DNA of 59,296 nt from Deltaproteobacteria bacterium YD0425bin51 (GCA_002753225.1 PDZS01000028.1:1-59296); one strand, 5' to 3'. Counted from the first letter of the stretch, positions 1-9,913 are shown. Numbers and translations are program-made. The notes: generated by a model not told the origin, from the letters alone.

Positions 1-2616
1 AAAGATATGATTTATTCTATACGGGAAGGAAAAATAAGGGCTTTTATAAGCACTCCTGCTTCAGTATTGGTTATTTTGAGCCAACTAGGCTTATCAGGCG
101 ACTTTGACTCAACTAATGAATCTCTTTTTTCAAGAAAAATACATGCAGGAGTTTTAAAAGAAAACAAAGAACTTATTAATATTATAGACAAGGGTTTTGA
201 CATCATAACCAATCATGAACTTGCAGAGATTGAAAGCAGGTGGGTGCTGGATCCTTCAAAAAGATATTATAGAAATCCTGCTATAATCAGGCTGACTGAA
301 ACAGAAGAAAAATGGCTTAAACAGAATAAAACTGTAAAAGTAACTATTCCTATAGATTATCCTCCTATTATGTTTATTGGAGAAGACAAAACTTTTCATG
401 GCATGATTCCTGATTATATTAAAATAGTTGCAAGCAGGATAGGGATACATTTTGACTTAGGTTCAGCACCTATTACTGATTTACCTGAGCTGATAAAAAA
501 CAAAAAGACTGATATTGTTCTTGCTTTTATGAGTATTCAACCTGATAGGCTTAATATGAATTTAACTGATTCCTTTTTTTCATTGACAAGGGTTATTATA
601 AACCGAATTGATGCTCCTTTTGTTAGAAATGTAAAGGATTTGAAAGGCAAAAAGGTTTCATTGATAAAAAACGCTTCTATTTCAAAACAAATTATAAAAG
701 ATTATCCAGAAATTATTCTTTATCCTAAAGATAAGCCATATGATACTATCTACGATGTTTCAAGAGGAAAGACTGATGCATATGTTGGTTCTAATATAGT
801 TGCCGGATACATTATTCAAAAGCACAATTTTTCCAATCTTAAAATTGCAGGACACACAGGATATGAAGATTTTTTGTTAAGATTTGCAGTCAGAAATGAT
901 TTTCCTGAACTATTAAGTATTTTAAATAAAGCCATTCATTCAATTACTCAAAAGGAACATGATGAAATATATAAAAACAATATGCCTATTCGATATGAAT
1001 ATGCAATGAGCTGGAGTAAAATTTTAAAATGGACATTTTTATTATCAGTTCTTTTTATTATCATTTTAGGAATTAGTATATTTTGGAACAGACGACTAGT
1101 TAAAGAAATATCAGACCGTAAAAAAGCAGAAAATTCTCTAAAAGAAAGTGAGGAGCAGTTTCGAAATATGTTTGAAAATCATAGTGCTGTCATGCTCCTT
1201 ATTAACCCTGAGGACGGCATAATCATGCGTGCTAATCATGCTGCTGAAAAATATTATGGATATTCATCAAAAGAATTTGCTAATTTGAAAATTTATCAAA
1301 TCAATCAATTAAAAGAAGATGAACTATCTGTTATAATGGAAAAAGTTAGAAATTATAAACAAAATTGTTTCCATTTCAAACATAGATTATCAAATGGAGT
1401 AGTTAAGGATGTCGAAGTTCATTCTTCACCGATTCAATTTAAAGGTAAAAGCATTCTTTTTTCCATTGTCCATGACATAACTGAGCGTAAAGAACTTGAA
1501 AACCAGCTTGTTAATGCCAGAAAATTAGAATCTATAGCTATTTTAGCAGCAGGTATTGCCCATAATTTCAATAATTTATTAGCTCCAATTATAGCCGGAG
1601 CACAATTGATAGATAGAGATATTCCAAAAGAGAGTCCTATAAAGCCTCCAATTGAATTGATTCTTACAAGCTCTAAACGCGCAAAAAATCTGATAAAGGA
1701 AATATTAAATTTTTCTAGGGACGGAAGAATTAAAAAGACTACTATTGATCTAAACATCTTATTAGAAGAGACTTTGAATTTTTTGAATAATACCATACCT
1801 TCAAATATCCAGATTCAAAATAGCTTAGAAACATTACCAGTTAAAATAAAAGCAGATCCGAACCAGATACAGCAAGCATTAATAAATCTTTGTACCAATT
1901 CTTATAATGCTATGAAAAAACAAAATTATGGGTTATTGAATATAAAATTGTCAAAAGTGGAGCTAAAAGATGGAAGTTATGCTTGTATAACTGTTACTGA
2001 CAATGGACATGGCATTCCTAAAAATTTACTGCCTAAGATATTTGAACCTTTTTTTACCACAAGTACTAAAGTAGCTGAAGGTAGCGGTTTAGGGCTTGCT
2101 ACAGTACAAAAAATTATAAATGACAATGATGGAGTTATAACAGTAGAAAGTGAAATAGGAAAAGGAACCACATTTAAATTATTTTTTCCTATAAGTTTAG
2201 ATTTTATAATATCCCAAAATAAAGATATTCCATTAAATATAAAAGGTCGTGGACATCTATTAGTTGTTGATGATGATGTGGCAATATCTAATTTGTTTAA
2301 AATATTATTAAGAAAATATGGCTATACTGCTGATTTTAAAAATGATAGTATAGAAGCTCTTGAGATTTTTAAAATAGACCCAAATAAATACAATACAGTT
2401 ATATTAGATAACATAATGCCTAATAAATCAGGAATAGATCTGTCTTTAGATATTTTGAATATTAGAAAAAATATTCCTATAATAATGATTACAGGAAATA
2501 TTAACTCCATATCAGAAGAAAAAATCAAAGAGATTGGGATTAAAAAATTGATTACCAAACCATTTGATATTGAAACTATTTTGAATGCTATAGATGAATC
2601 TATATGTTCTTTATGA
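1..2616 (+). CDS. Hybrid sensor histidine kinase, 5' end cut by the window
   Basis: Membrane sensor kinase with a receiver domain. The frame is open to base 1, so the true start lies upstream. Numbering from the ATG at 7: residues 1-85 look like the end of one periplasmic solute-binding (SBP_bac_3) domain and about 104-325 are a second complete one. One TM helix (about 341-362) is followed by a PAS domain (about 380-497) and a HisKA segment with the phospho-acceptor H519 in AGIAHNFNNLL. A HATPase with DNGHGIP and GSGLGLA boxes follows, then a receiver with D755-D757 and phospho-site D801 (ILDNIMP). The sensor modules suggest detection of an amino-acid-like periplasmic ligand; this is inferred from family. 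The MORN gene overlaps its stop by 4 bp (ATGA), so the two are probably co-translated. Confidence 0.93.
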   Translation, partial: KDMIYSIREGKIRAFISTPASVLVILSQLGLSGDFDSTNESLFSRKIHAGVLKENKELINIIDKGFDIITNHELAEIESRWVLDPSKRYYRNPAIIRLTETEEKWLKQNKTVKVTIPIDYPPIMFIGEDKTFHGMIPDYIKIVASRIGIHFDLGSAPITDLPELIKNKKTDIVLAFMSIQPDRLNMNLTDSFFSLTRVIINRIDAPFVRNVKDLKGKKVSLIKNASISKQIIKDYPEIILYPKDKPYDTIYDVSRGKTDAYVGSNIVAGYIIQKHNFSNLKIAGHTGYEDFLLRFAVRNDFPELLSILNKAIHSITQKEHDEIYKNNMPIRYEYAMSWSKILKWTFLLSVLFIIILGISIFWNRRLVKEISDRKKAENSLKESEEQFRNMFENHSAVMLLINPEDGIIMRANHAAEKYYGYSSKEFANLKIYQINQLKEDELSVIMEKVRNYKQNCFHFKHRLSNGVVKDVEVHSSPIQFKGKSILFSIVHDITERKELENQLVNARKLESIAILAAGIAHNFNNLLAPIIAGAQLIDRDIPKESPIKPPIELILTSSKRAKNLIKEILNFSRDGRIKKTTIDLNILLEETLNFLNNTIPSNIQIQNSLETLPVKIKADPNQIQQALINLCTNSYNAMKKQNYGLLNIKLSKVELKDGSYACITVTDNGHGIPKNLLPKIFEPFFTTSTKVAEGSGLGLATVQKIINDNDGVITVESEIGKGTTFKLFFPISLDFIISQNKDIPLNIKGRGHLLVVDDDVAISNLFKILLRKYGYTADFKNDSIEALEIFKIDPNKYNTVILDNIMPNKSGIDLSLDILNIRKNIPIIMITGNINSISEEKIKEIGIKKLITKPFDIETILNAIDESICSL

Positions 2617-2945
2617 AAAAATCACATTTTTTTTGCTTGATTCTAATTTTATTTATTCAAAATCTTTGGATTCAAGTTTACGCACATGACAATAAAACTG
2701 TTAAAAACGGTGTATTAATATTTCCTGATGGAACACGCTATGAAGGAGAAATTAAAAATGGTAAAGCCAGTGGCAAAGGAATGTTGATCTTTTCTTCTGG
2801 CGAATATTATGAAGGAGAATTCAAAAATAATAAATATCATGGCAAAGGTGTTATGAAATACCCGGACGGGAGTCGTTATGAAGGAAAGTTTAAAAATGGA
2901 CTCCCTGATGGTAAGGGCATTTATATAGAGCCTAAACACGATTGA
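2613..2945 (+). CDS. Secreted MORN-repeat protein
   Basis: Small exported protein with about three MORN repeats. I chose the ATG at 2613, which overlaps the kinase stop as ATGA and gives a proper signal peptide (MKKSHFFCL, hydrophobic core, cleavage near VYA-HDN). An in-frame ATG at 2604 is also possible. The mature part repeats a roughly 23-residue unit of the form fPDGtrYEGEiKNGKasGKG three times and then ends. MORN repeats form beta-hairpin arrays that bind lipids or proteins. Bacterial secreted versions are common but poorly characterised. Coupling to the upstream kinase suggests an envelope role; that is inference. Confidence 0.85.
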   Translation: MKKSHFFCLILILFIQNLWIQVYAHDNKTVKNGVLIFPDGTRYEGEIKNGKASGKGMLIFSSGEYYEGEFKNNKYHGKGVMKYPDGSRYEGKFKNGLPDGKGIYIEPKHD

Positions 2946-2966
2946 TTTTGAAAAGGAAAAATTATA

Positions 2967-3743
2967 ATGCAGCGTATTCAAGCTTTTGAATTTAATGAAC
3001 TATCAAGCTGTCCTAAATTTATAAGAGATTGTCTTATAGAAATTTTAGGAAATGCAATCAGATGGGGTAATATTTTTGGAGGAGTTGGTCCTATTTTTAA
3101 AGAGTTTTGTGATAAATGCGGGTGTGAAACAATACTTGATATTTGCAGCGGAAGCGGTGAACCTGCTTCAATCTTAATTGAATCCTTATATAAACAAGAC
3201 GTACCAGCTCCTAATTTTGTTATATCTGATTTATTCCCTAAAATTCATGCTATGGAAGAAGTGGCAAAAAAGCATCCTGGTAAGATTGAAATAGTAAGGG
3301 ATCCTGTAGATGCAACAGATGTTCCTAAAATGTTTGATCAGCCAGCTAGAACAATTATAAACGCTTTTCATCATTTTCCTCCAAAACTTGGTTCTCAAAT
3401 TTTATATGATTGTGTTTCCAAGAAAAGAGGAATTTTTATTTTAGAAGGATTTCCTAGAAATTTTAAATGCTTTTCAGCTATGATTCCATCTCTTTCAGCA
3501 GCAATGCTATTAAATCCTGTATTAACAAAAGAAGATAAGCTTTTAAAAATAATTTTTACTTACTATATTCCTTTAATTGCAATTTTAGGAGTATGGGACT
3601 CAACTATCAGTGTTTTTCGCATATATAGCAAAGATGAGATAATTAAGATGGCAAAGGATGTAGGACCAAATTACAAATGGGAATATCATGAAATCCCATT
3701 TTTACCATGGGGAAGGGCAGTAGTATTTTCCGGTCTCCCCTAA
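2967..3743 (+). CDS. Class I SAM-dependent methyltransferase-like protein
   Basis: Predicted cytoplasmic methyltransferase of 258 aa. Motif I appears as ILDICSGSGEP near residue 57, followed by a strand ending in an acidic residue (FVISDLFP) and a motif IV-like TIINAFHHFPP segment. These fit a Rossmann-type SAM-binding fold. A hydrophobic stretch (IIFTYYIPLIAILGVWD) near residue 200 may pack on a membrane or line a substrate pocket. The substrate cannot be read from sequence. A purine-rich AAAGGAAAAA stretch precedes the ATG. It sits 21 bp after the MORN gene and 18 bp before der, so it may belong to one transcript. Confidence 0.7.
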   Translation: MQRIQAFEFNELSSCPKFIRDCLIEILGNAIRWGNIFGGVGPIFKEFCDKCGCETILDICSGSGEPASILIESLYKQDVPAPNFVISDLFPKIHAMEEVAKKHPGKIEIVRDPVDATDVPKMFDQPARTIINAFHHFPPKLGSQILYDCVSKKRGIFILEGFPRNFKCFSAMIPSLSAAMLLNPVLTKEDKLLKIIFTYYIPLIAILGVWDSTISVFRIYSKDEIIKMAKDVGPNYKWEYHEIPFLPWGRAVVFSGLP

Positions 3744-3761
3744 TTAAAGAGTGTATATATT

Positions 3762-5075
3762 ATGAAATCAATTGTTGCTCTGATTGGACGACCTAATGTA
3801 GGAAAATCCACTATTTTTAATAAAATCACACATACAAAAGCTGCAATCGTAGATAACTTTCCAGGTGTTACAAGAGATCGTATATTTGGAAGCGCTATCT
3901 GGAATGACAGAGAATTTACTCTGGTTGATACAGGCGGTTTTGTAGAAAACGATCAGGATAAACTTTCAAAACAGATCAGATTGCAGTTAGATATTGCAAT
4001 TGAAGAGGCTGATGTAATTGTAGTAGTTTTTGACGCTAAATACGGTTTGTCGCCATTTGATAAAGATATTGTAAAAATAGTAAAGAAAATAAACAAACCC
4101 GTATTTTATATGATAAATAAGGTAGATTCAAATAAGGATGAAAATTCGTCTAGTGAATTTTATAATTTAGGTATTGAAAAATTCTATACTGTATCTGGAG
4201 AACATGGGTATGGAATCTATGATTTTTTAGATGATCTGGTTGATGCCCTGCCTGAAGATGAATTACTAGAATCATCTAATCCTAACATGATAAAACTTGC
4301 TGTTATTGGAAAACCTAATGTAGGAAAATCTTCAATAGTTAATCAGATGCTTGGTAAAAATCGTTTGATTGTAACAGATGTTGCTGGTACAACTCGAGAT
4401 GCAATAGATAGTATCTGTACTTCTCACGGAAGGGAATATCTTCTTATAGATACTGCTGGTATAAGACGAAAATCAAAAGTTTCAAAAAAAATTGAAAAAT
4501 TTTCAATAATTAAAGCATTTAAAGCTTTAGAAAGATGTGATATAGCACTAATTGTAATAGATGCAAATGATGGAATTACAGACCAAGATATAAAAATAGC
4601 TGGATATGCTTATGAACAGGGATGCGGCTGTATAATTTTATTAAATAAATGGGACATTGTAAACGAAAGCAAGAAAAAAGAACTAATAAATAAAGTTAAA
4701 TTCGATGCAAAATTTTTAAGTTTTGCACCTATATTAAGTATTTCAGCATTAACAGGACATCGAATGCCCCAGCTTTTTAAATTGGTGGAAAGGGTTTTTA
4801 ACCAATATACAAAAAGAATGGAAACATCTTCTGTTAATAAAATTGTAGAAGAAGCAGTTAAAAAAAATGAACCGTCGCTTGTAAGAGGTAGAAGAATTAA
4901 AATTTATTATACAACACAGGTTTCTATAAAGCCTCCTACTTTTGTATTCTTTGCAAATTATCCTGAAGCAATTCATTTTTCCTATGAAAGATATTTGATA
5001 AATCAAATCAGAAAAGATGCAGGATTAGGTAATACTCCAATTAAACTAATATTCCGTAATCGTAAAAAGGAATGA
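3762..5075 (+). CDS. der: Ribosome biogenesis GTPase Der (EngA)
   Basis: Essential double-GTPase that promotes maturation of the 50S subunit. Two Era-like G domains are in tandem: the first P-loop GRPNVGKS at 9-16 with DTGG and NKVD motifs, and the second GKPNVGKS from G183 with DTAGI and NKWD. A C-terminal KH-like domain (about 355-437) ends with the basic tail KLIFRNRKKE. The length of 437 aa is normal for the family. rarA begins 7 bp downstream, so the two are probably co-transcribed. Nothing irregular was seen. Confidence 0.97.
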   Translation: MKSIVALIGRPNVGKSTIFNKITHTKAAIVDNFPGVTRDRIFGSAIWNDREFTLVDTGGFVENDQDKLSKQIRLQLDIAIEEADVIVVVFDAKYGLSPFDKDIVKIVKKINKPVFYMINKVDSNKDENSSSEFYNLGIEKFYTVSGEHGYGIYDFLDDLVDALPEDELLESSNPNMIKLAVIGKPNVGKSSIVNQMLGKNRLIVTDVAGTTRDAIDSICTSHGREYLLIDTAGIRRKSKVSKKIEKFSIIKAFKALERCDIALIVIDANDGITDQDIKIAGYAYEQGCGCIILLNKWDIVNESKKKELINKVKFDAKFLSFAPILSISALTGHRMPQLFKLVERVFNQYTKRMETSSVNKIVEEAVKKNEPSLVRGRRIKIYYTTQVSIKPPTFVFFANYPEAIHFSYERYLINQIRKDAGLGNTPIKLIFRNRKKE

Positions 5076-5082
5076 GATAAAT

Positions 5083-6429
5083 TTGGATCTATTTGAATAT
5101 CAGGCTAAAAAAACATTAAATGCAGCTTCTCCATTAGCTGAAAGAATGCGTCCTAAAAAGATAGAGGAATTTTTAGGACAAAAACATATTACTGCTTCAG
5201 ACAAACTTATATATCAAGCCATAGAAAAAGATAAAATTTTTTCAATGATACTCTGGGGTCCTCCTGGATGTGGAAAAACAACACTTGCTAAAATAATAGC
5301 TGAACAGACAAAGTCAAATTTTGTAGAATTTTCAGCAGTATTATCAGGCGTTAAAGAAATAAGAGCAGTTGTTTCTCAGGCAAGTGAACAGATCAAACTT
5401 TATAGAAAAAAGACTGTTTTATTTGTTGATGAAATACACAGATTCAATAAAGCACAGCAGGACGCTTTTTTGCATCATGTTGAAAACGGCTTGATTACAT
5501 TAATTGGAGCCACAACTGAAAATCCATCTTTTGAAGTTATAGCACCTCTTCTTTCAAGATGCAGGGTTATAACATTAGAACCTTTATCTAAAGAAGATTT
5601 AACAACTTTAATAATCCGTGCATTAAAAGATAAAGAAAGAGGAATTGGCTTTTTAAATTTAGATATAGACGAAGATGCATTGTTTCATCTAATTATGATA
5701 TCAGACGGGGACGGAAGAGCTGCATTAAATAATCTTGATTTAGTTGCAAATTGGGTTAAATCTCGTAATGGAAAAAATATTAAACTGCAGGATATTGAAG
5801 ATTCTCTTCAGCAAAAAGCATTAAGATATGATAAAGACGGAGAGGAACATTACAATCTTATATCTGCATTTCATAAGAGTTTACGGGGAAGCGATCCCCA
5901 TGCTGCTCTATATTGGCTTGTAAGAATGCTTTCTTCAGGTGAAGATCCAATGTATATAGCAAGGAGAATGGTCAGATTTGCCTCAGAAGATGTTGGAAAT
6001 GCAGATCCCAATGCTTTAAAGATAGCTCTATCTGCTATGGAAGCATTCAGATTTTTAGGACATCCTGAAGGAGACCTATCCCTTGCTCAGTCTGCGCTTT
6101 ATCTTGCAACAGCTCCAAAGAGCAACAGCGTTTATACTGCATACAACAATTTGAAAGAAGTTGTAAAAAATACAGGAAGTCTTCCTGTTCCTCTCCATAT
6201 AAGGAATGCGCCAACTAAACTAATGAAAGAAATGGGATATGGAGAAGGATATAAATATGCTCACGATTATGAAGATGCTTATATACCGCAGGAATATTTA
6301 CCTGAAAAACTTAAAAGCGATAAGTATTACTTTCCAAAAGATATAGGCTATGAAAAAGTTATTAAAGAGCGTCTTAAAATTTGGGAAAGTCAATTACCCC
6401 GCTCACAAGGGGTGAAGCATGAGTCGTGA
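5083..6429 (+). CDS. rarA: Replication-associated recombination protein RarA (MgsA), AAA+ ATPase
   Basis: Clamp-loader-like AAA+ ATPase that acts at stalled replication forks. The start is TTG at 5083, directly after der, with AAAAGGAATGAG as ribosome-binding site; no better ATG exists. Walker A is GPPGCGKT (59-66), Walker B is VLFVDEIHRFNKAQQDAF, and sensor 1 is ATTENPSFE with an arginine in LLSRCR. The C-terminal MgsA/tetramerisation domain carries the SEDVGNADP signature. The last residues (LPRSQGVKHES) look unlike the family tail, and base composition shifts at about 6395. The natural C-terminus may therefore have been altered by whatever inserted downstream. Confidence 0.95.
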   Translation: MDLFEYQAKKTLNAASPLAERMRPKKIEEFLGQKHITASDKLIYQAIEKDKIFSMILWGPPGCGKTTLAKIIAEQTKSNFVEFSAVLSGVKEIRAVVSQASEQIKLYRKKTVLFVDEIHRFNKAQQDAFLHHVENGLITLIGATTENPSFEVIAPLLSRCRVITLEPLSKEDLTTLIIRALKDKERGIGFLNLDIDEDALFHLIMISDGDGRAALNNLDLVANWVKSRNGKNIKLQDIEDSLQQKALRYDKDGEEHYNLISAFHKSLRGSDPHAALYWLVRMLSSGEDPMYIARRMVRFASEDVGNADPNALKIALSAMEAFRFLGHPEGDLSLAQSALYLATAPKSNSVYTAYNNLKEVVKNTGSLPVPLHIRNAPTKLMKEMGYGEGYKYAHDYEDAYIPQEYLPEKLKSDKYYFPKDIGYEKVIKERLKIWESQLPRSQGVKHES

Positions 6430-6522
6430 GGTTCATCGCAAGAACTGAATGCAACAAAGCATTAGGCAAGGAAAATGTTGACTCTTTTATTAGTAGGAGG
6501 AATCGGATTGTTTTTAAGCTCT

Positions 6523-7326
6523 TTAAGAGCGATTGATTGAAGTAGTTTGAATATGCGCCGGAAGTTTAACCGAGAAATTATGCCATGCCTGTTTAAATTG
6601 TTTGGAAACAGGAGAATTGTTTCCATCGCAAAAATGCTGGTACAAGTCAGCCAGACTTTCAGCCCAAAGCACTATTTCGTTAATTTTTTGTAAGTCATAT
6701 ACAGAAAAACAATCATACGGATCCTTGAAAACCTGGCGATTTTTCATGATACAATCTATAACATGCACAATTATGTATTCAAATTCATAGATATTAAGCT
6801 GATTGAGCGTAATATTAGTTCTTGCTGGCATAATATGCTTGTGAATTATATGAATGATTATACCCAATGTTTTATGGGCATCTGCCTGATACATACCGCA
6901 ATCATCAGTACTCGTAGCTACAATGGCGAGCCGCCGGAAATCATCTATCAATCTGTCAAATCTTTCCTCGTCGTTGCTGAATAACAGATTTGTCGATAAT
7001 GCCGAAAGAACAGCGATGCCGAGCATCCCGCCGATGATCAGGATGAAACTGATCAGCATCATCGGAATATCTATCAAAATTTTGTTTCCAGGCTGATGCG
7101 ACATGGCAAAGCCAAGATCGTCATTCAAATTTGAAAATATGGTAAAGGCGTTGTAGAAGTACACCGTCCATGGATGCTTGTACCCCTGATAACCCCAAAC
7201 CATAGTTCCAAGAATCCCTGTTATGACAAACCACGAGATAACGACCGCAACAAACATCATCAAATGCGAACGCTTTAATTTCAATATAAGTTTTATTCCT
7301 GCCGATCTGGTTTTTATTTTACTCAT
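6523..7326 (-). CDS. Two-TM membrane protein with channel-like topology, partner of the P-type ATPase
   Basis: Unknown membrane protein of 267 aa. After a basic N-terminus come one TM helix (about 24-46), a semi-hydrophobic segment (PWTVYFYNAFTIFSNLNDDL), a second TM helix (about 88-112), and a cytoplasmic part of about 150 residues. The helix, re-entrant-like segment, helix layout resembles two-TM ion channels, but the TVGYG selectivity filter is absent. Its ATG overlaps the end of the ATPase gene by 8 bp, so the two are co-translated. A role in metal transport or its regulation is inferred only from this coupling. Base composition is richer in G+C than the flanking genes, like the ATPase. 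Confidence 0.75.
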   Translation of the reverse strand: MSKIKTRSAGIKLILKLKRSHLMMFVAVVISWFVITGILGTMVWGYQGYKHPWTVYFYNAFTIFSNLNDDLGFAMSHQPGNKILIDIPMMLISFILIIGGMLGIAVLSALSTNLLFSNDEERFDRLIDDFRRLAIVATSTDDCGMYQADAHKTLGIIIHIIHKHIMPARTNITLNQLNIYEFEYIIVHVIDCIMKNRQVFKDPYDCFSVYDLQKINEIVLWAESLADLYQHFCDGNNSPVSKQFKQAWHNFSVKLPAHIQTTSINRS

Positions 7327-9913
7327 AGATTATATTCATCTTTTGTTCTATTTTTCCCTGATGGCATTGAACTGACATCATTTCGATTTGCTTCTCTTTA
7401 TTGGCTTTTGCCTTGAGCACTTTATACAAAGGCAACATGCCGTTAGCCAAAGACAAAAGTATCGTGACATTGTTAAAAAGGACAGAATGCCACAAACCGA
7501 AACCCATCAAGAAAACACCAGCTATACAAATGCTGTTAGGATATACAATGAGATGCCAGCTTCTTTTAATGTTGTTCTCAAGCATTCTTGATATATCGAC
7601 AAGCGTGCACAGCTTTTGTAAACTCTCCTCCATAAAGACAATCTGTGCCGTATCAGTAGCAAGACTCGTAGCTCCCCGCAGAGAAATTGAAGCGTTAGCC
7701 TTTTTCAGAGCTATCGCATCGTTTATTCCATCGCCGACAAAGCAGACAATACGTCCTTCACTCTGCAGAAGCTCCACGTATTTTGCTTTATCCTGCGGCA
7801 ATACCTCTGAAAAATACCGCTGCATCCCAAGTTTTTCAGCAAGGTTCGCTGTTGGACGTTCATGATCTCCGGAAATAATCGCCATATGATTGATTCCCCT
7901 TTTGCGCAGACCATTGATAATTTCCTGTATTTCCGGTCGTTGAGACGACCGAAGTTCTATTGCGCCCGCCAGTTCTTTATTTAGAGCGACCATTATCAAC
8001 GAATGGCCTTCCTCAAATATATGCGTCATTTCTGCCTCGATAAAGTCAGGTATTTCTATCTCTTCCAATTTCATAAATCTGGCGCTTCCAACACGAACGG
8101 TTTTCCCCTCGACAACAACGGTTATACCAAAACCGACCTGGTACGATGACTCATCCGTTGTTAAAAGAGGCAATTCTCTTTTATCGCATTCTTCCCTGAT
8201 CGCCGCAGCAATAGGATGAGAAAATCTCTGTTCCGCAGTAGCTGCCATTTGAATTATCTGATCATCATTATATTCTCCGCACCAAATTACCCGGCCTACT
8301 TCAGGCCTTTCTTTTGTCAGCGTTCCTGTCTTATCGAATAGGATGGTATCAATCTTTGCCATCTGTTCCAAAGCTCTCCCATCTTTCACCAGAATCCCCT
8401 CTTGTGTGCATAAATTGAGACAGGTAAGCATTCCTAACGGTGCTGCTATACGAATTCCAGTTCCAAGATCGCAATTAACCACAGCCATAGCACCATTTGG
8501 CCCCATAAAGCTATAAGCAAGCGCGCTTAAAGACAATGTGGGAATTACCGCTTTATCTGCAAGAGCCTCTCCTCTTGTCTGGGCGGTAAGTTTATATTCG
8601 AGAGTGGCGTTTAAGATTTTAGTGATTTGGGCTGCTGCTGTTTCGCTGCCAGCTTTTTCTACGGCAACCATAATTCTTCCAGCAACCAGCAATGTGGAAG
8701 CAAAAACCGTTTCTCCAACGCCTTTTTCAGCAGGTACAGATTCTCCGGTTAAGGCATGCTGGTCGATCATGGCAAACCCTTCACTGATTATTCCATCCAC
8801 CGGAACTACTTCTCCTGTTTTTACGACAACGATATCGTTGTACTTGATCTGATCCAGTGGTATTTCAATTTCGATTCCGTTACGAAGGACAAAGGCAAAA
8901 TGAGGTTGTTTGCCAAAAGCATTTAAGAGAACCCTGCGTGAATCGTCCTGAGTTTTTTTCAGAAGCTTCCTTCCCAGCCCTAAACACCAGCACATAATGG
9001 CACCAGCGAATATTTGTCCAGTAACTAGACAGCAGGTAAGGATAATTGCGTCAAGGATATCTACCCCAACTCGCTTTTCATCGAATATCAACTTTTGGGC
9101 GCCTTGATAGCTGGGAATGGAAGAACAGATATATAAGAGGGTGCTTAAGGGCATCAACTGTGGAATGATAAATTGGCTGATCGAAGATATGCCAAGAGTT
9201 ATTGAGCATAATGAAAAATCGATGTCAAAATCGTCGAACATTCCATAATTGTTGACTTTATCCAAAACATTATCGAGAAGGTTTATTATCTGGTATTTAT
9301 TGATAATGCTTTCTTTGTAGTAAACTAGTGCTGTAGAGGTGATTTCATTTGTTTCATAATCGCATACGCCGAAAGTGTTCATCAATTCATTTTCGATAGC
9401 GCCACAAATTTCCTTTTTCCTGTATATCAGGGGATTCTTCAAACGGATTCTTCCTGGCAATTCATGTTTTATCTCCCAACTGGAAACAGCCTTTCCATAA
9501 CGAAAAAATTGTACTCTGGTGTAAGAACTTGAATTGTAATAAAGCAAAATTGAATGGATTCTGCTTTTATTGTTCTCTTTTTTCTTTGCTTCATCTCCTA
9601 ATAGTTTTTCCTTGTCATCGTTTTTCTTTCCTGTTAACTTTTTTAAATATTGAAAAAATTTTTCAGAAAGAGATTTTTTGTTATTGCCGTTTAAAGAATA
9701 AGATATCTTTGCAAGGGATTTTTTAGAATCGATTGCTACAGAATTTATATCTTTTGTATTTATTGTCTTTTCCACGAAATTTATCAGCATTTCATTTTTA
9801 AGATCAGCGAAAACTGGTGCACCATGTATCTCCAAACATCCGTCCTCCGGGTAGCTTACCATTATATCGCCTGTTCTATACGACTCTTCTTTATCGAAAA
9901 ACCAACTTAACAT
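7319..9913 (-). CDS. P1B-like heavy-metal-translocating P-type ATPase with an atypical TM motif
   Basis: Inner-membrane metal-exporting ATPase family, about 864 aa. I chose the ATG at 9913, preceded by AAAGGAG and GAGGGG; a TTG at 9922 is too close to the Shine-Dalgarno. A charged, Lys-rich N-terminal stretch leads to an HMA_2-like domain (HELPGRIRLKNP, about 148-215). TM helices are followed by the actuator loop with ALTGES, phosphorylation site D527 in DKTGTLTKE, HP in FSHPIA, and GDGIND. The ion-binding TM segment reads VVNCDLGTGIRIAAP with N480-C481-D482 where P1B pumps normally carry CPC, SPC or TPC. The metal therefore cannot be assigned. Sampled G+C is about 47% (8701-8760), far above neighbours, which suggests horizontal acquisition. 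Confidence 0.92.
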   Translation of the reverse strand: MLSWFFDKEESYRTGDIMVSYPEDGCLEIHGAPVFADLKNEMLINFVEKTINTKDINSVAIDSKKSLAKISYSLNGNNKKSLSEKFFQYLKKLTGKKNDDKEKLLGDEAKKKENNKSRIHSILLYYNSSSYTRVQFFRYGKAVSSWEIKHELPGRIRLKNPLIYRKKEICGAIENELMNTFGVCDYETNEITSTALVYYKESIINKYQIINLLDNVLDKVNNYGMFDDFDIDFSLCSITLGISSISQFIIPQLMPLSTLLYICSSIPSYQGAQKLIFDEKRVGVDILDAIILTCCLVTGQIFAGAIMCWCLGLGRKLLKKTQDDSRRVLLNAFGKQPHFAFVLRNGIEIEIPLDQIKYNDIVVVKTGEVVPVDGIISEGFAMIDQHALTGESVPAEKGVGETVFASTLLVAGRIMVAVEKAGSETAAAQITKILNATLEYKLTAQTRGEALADKAVIPTLSLSALAYSFMGPNGAMAVVNCDLGTGIRIAAPLGMLTCLNLCTQEGILVKDGRALEQMAKIDTILFDKTGTLTKERPEVGRVIWCGEYNDDQIIQMAATAEQRFSHPIAAAIREECDKRELPLLTTDESSYQVGFGITVVVEGKTVRVGSARFMKLEEIEIPDFIEAEMTHIFEEGHSLIMVALNKELAGAIELRSSQRPEIQEIINGLRKRGINHMAIISGDHERPTANLAEKLGMQRYFSEVLPQDKAKYVELLQSEGRIVCFVGDGINDAIALKKANASISLRGATSLATDTAQIVFMEESLQKLCTLVDISRMLENNIKRSWHLIVYPNSICIAGVFLMGFGLWHSVLFNNVTILLSLANGMLPLYKVLKAKANKEKQIEMMSVQCHQGKIEQKMNIIYE

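Noticed and set aside
6430..6522. Possible intron or transposon end in the gap after rarA
   Set aside because: The shift in composition and some structured sequence suggested a mobile-element boundary, but no inverted repeat, catalytic intron domain or enzyme gene could be identified.
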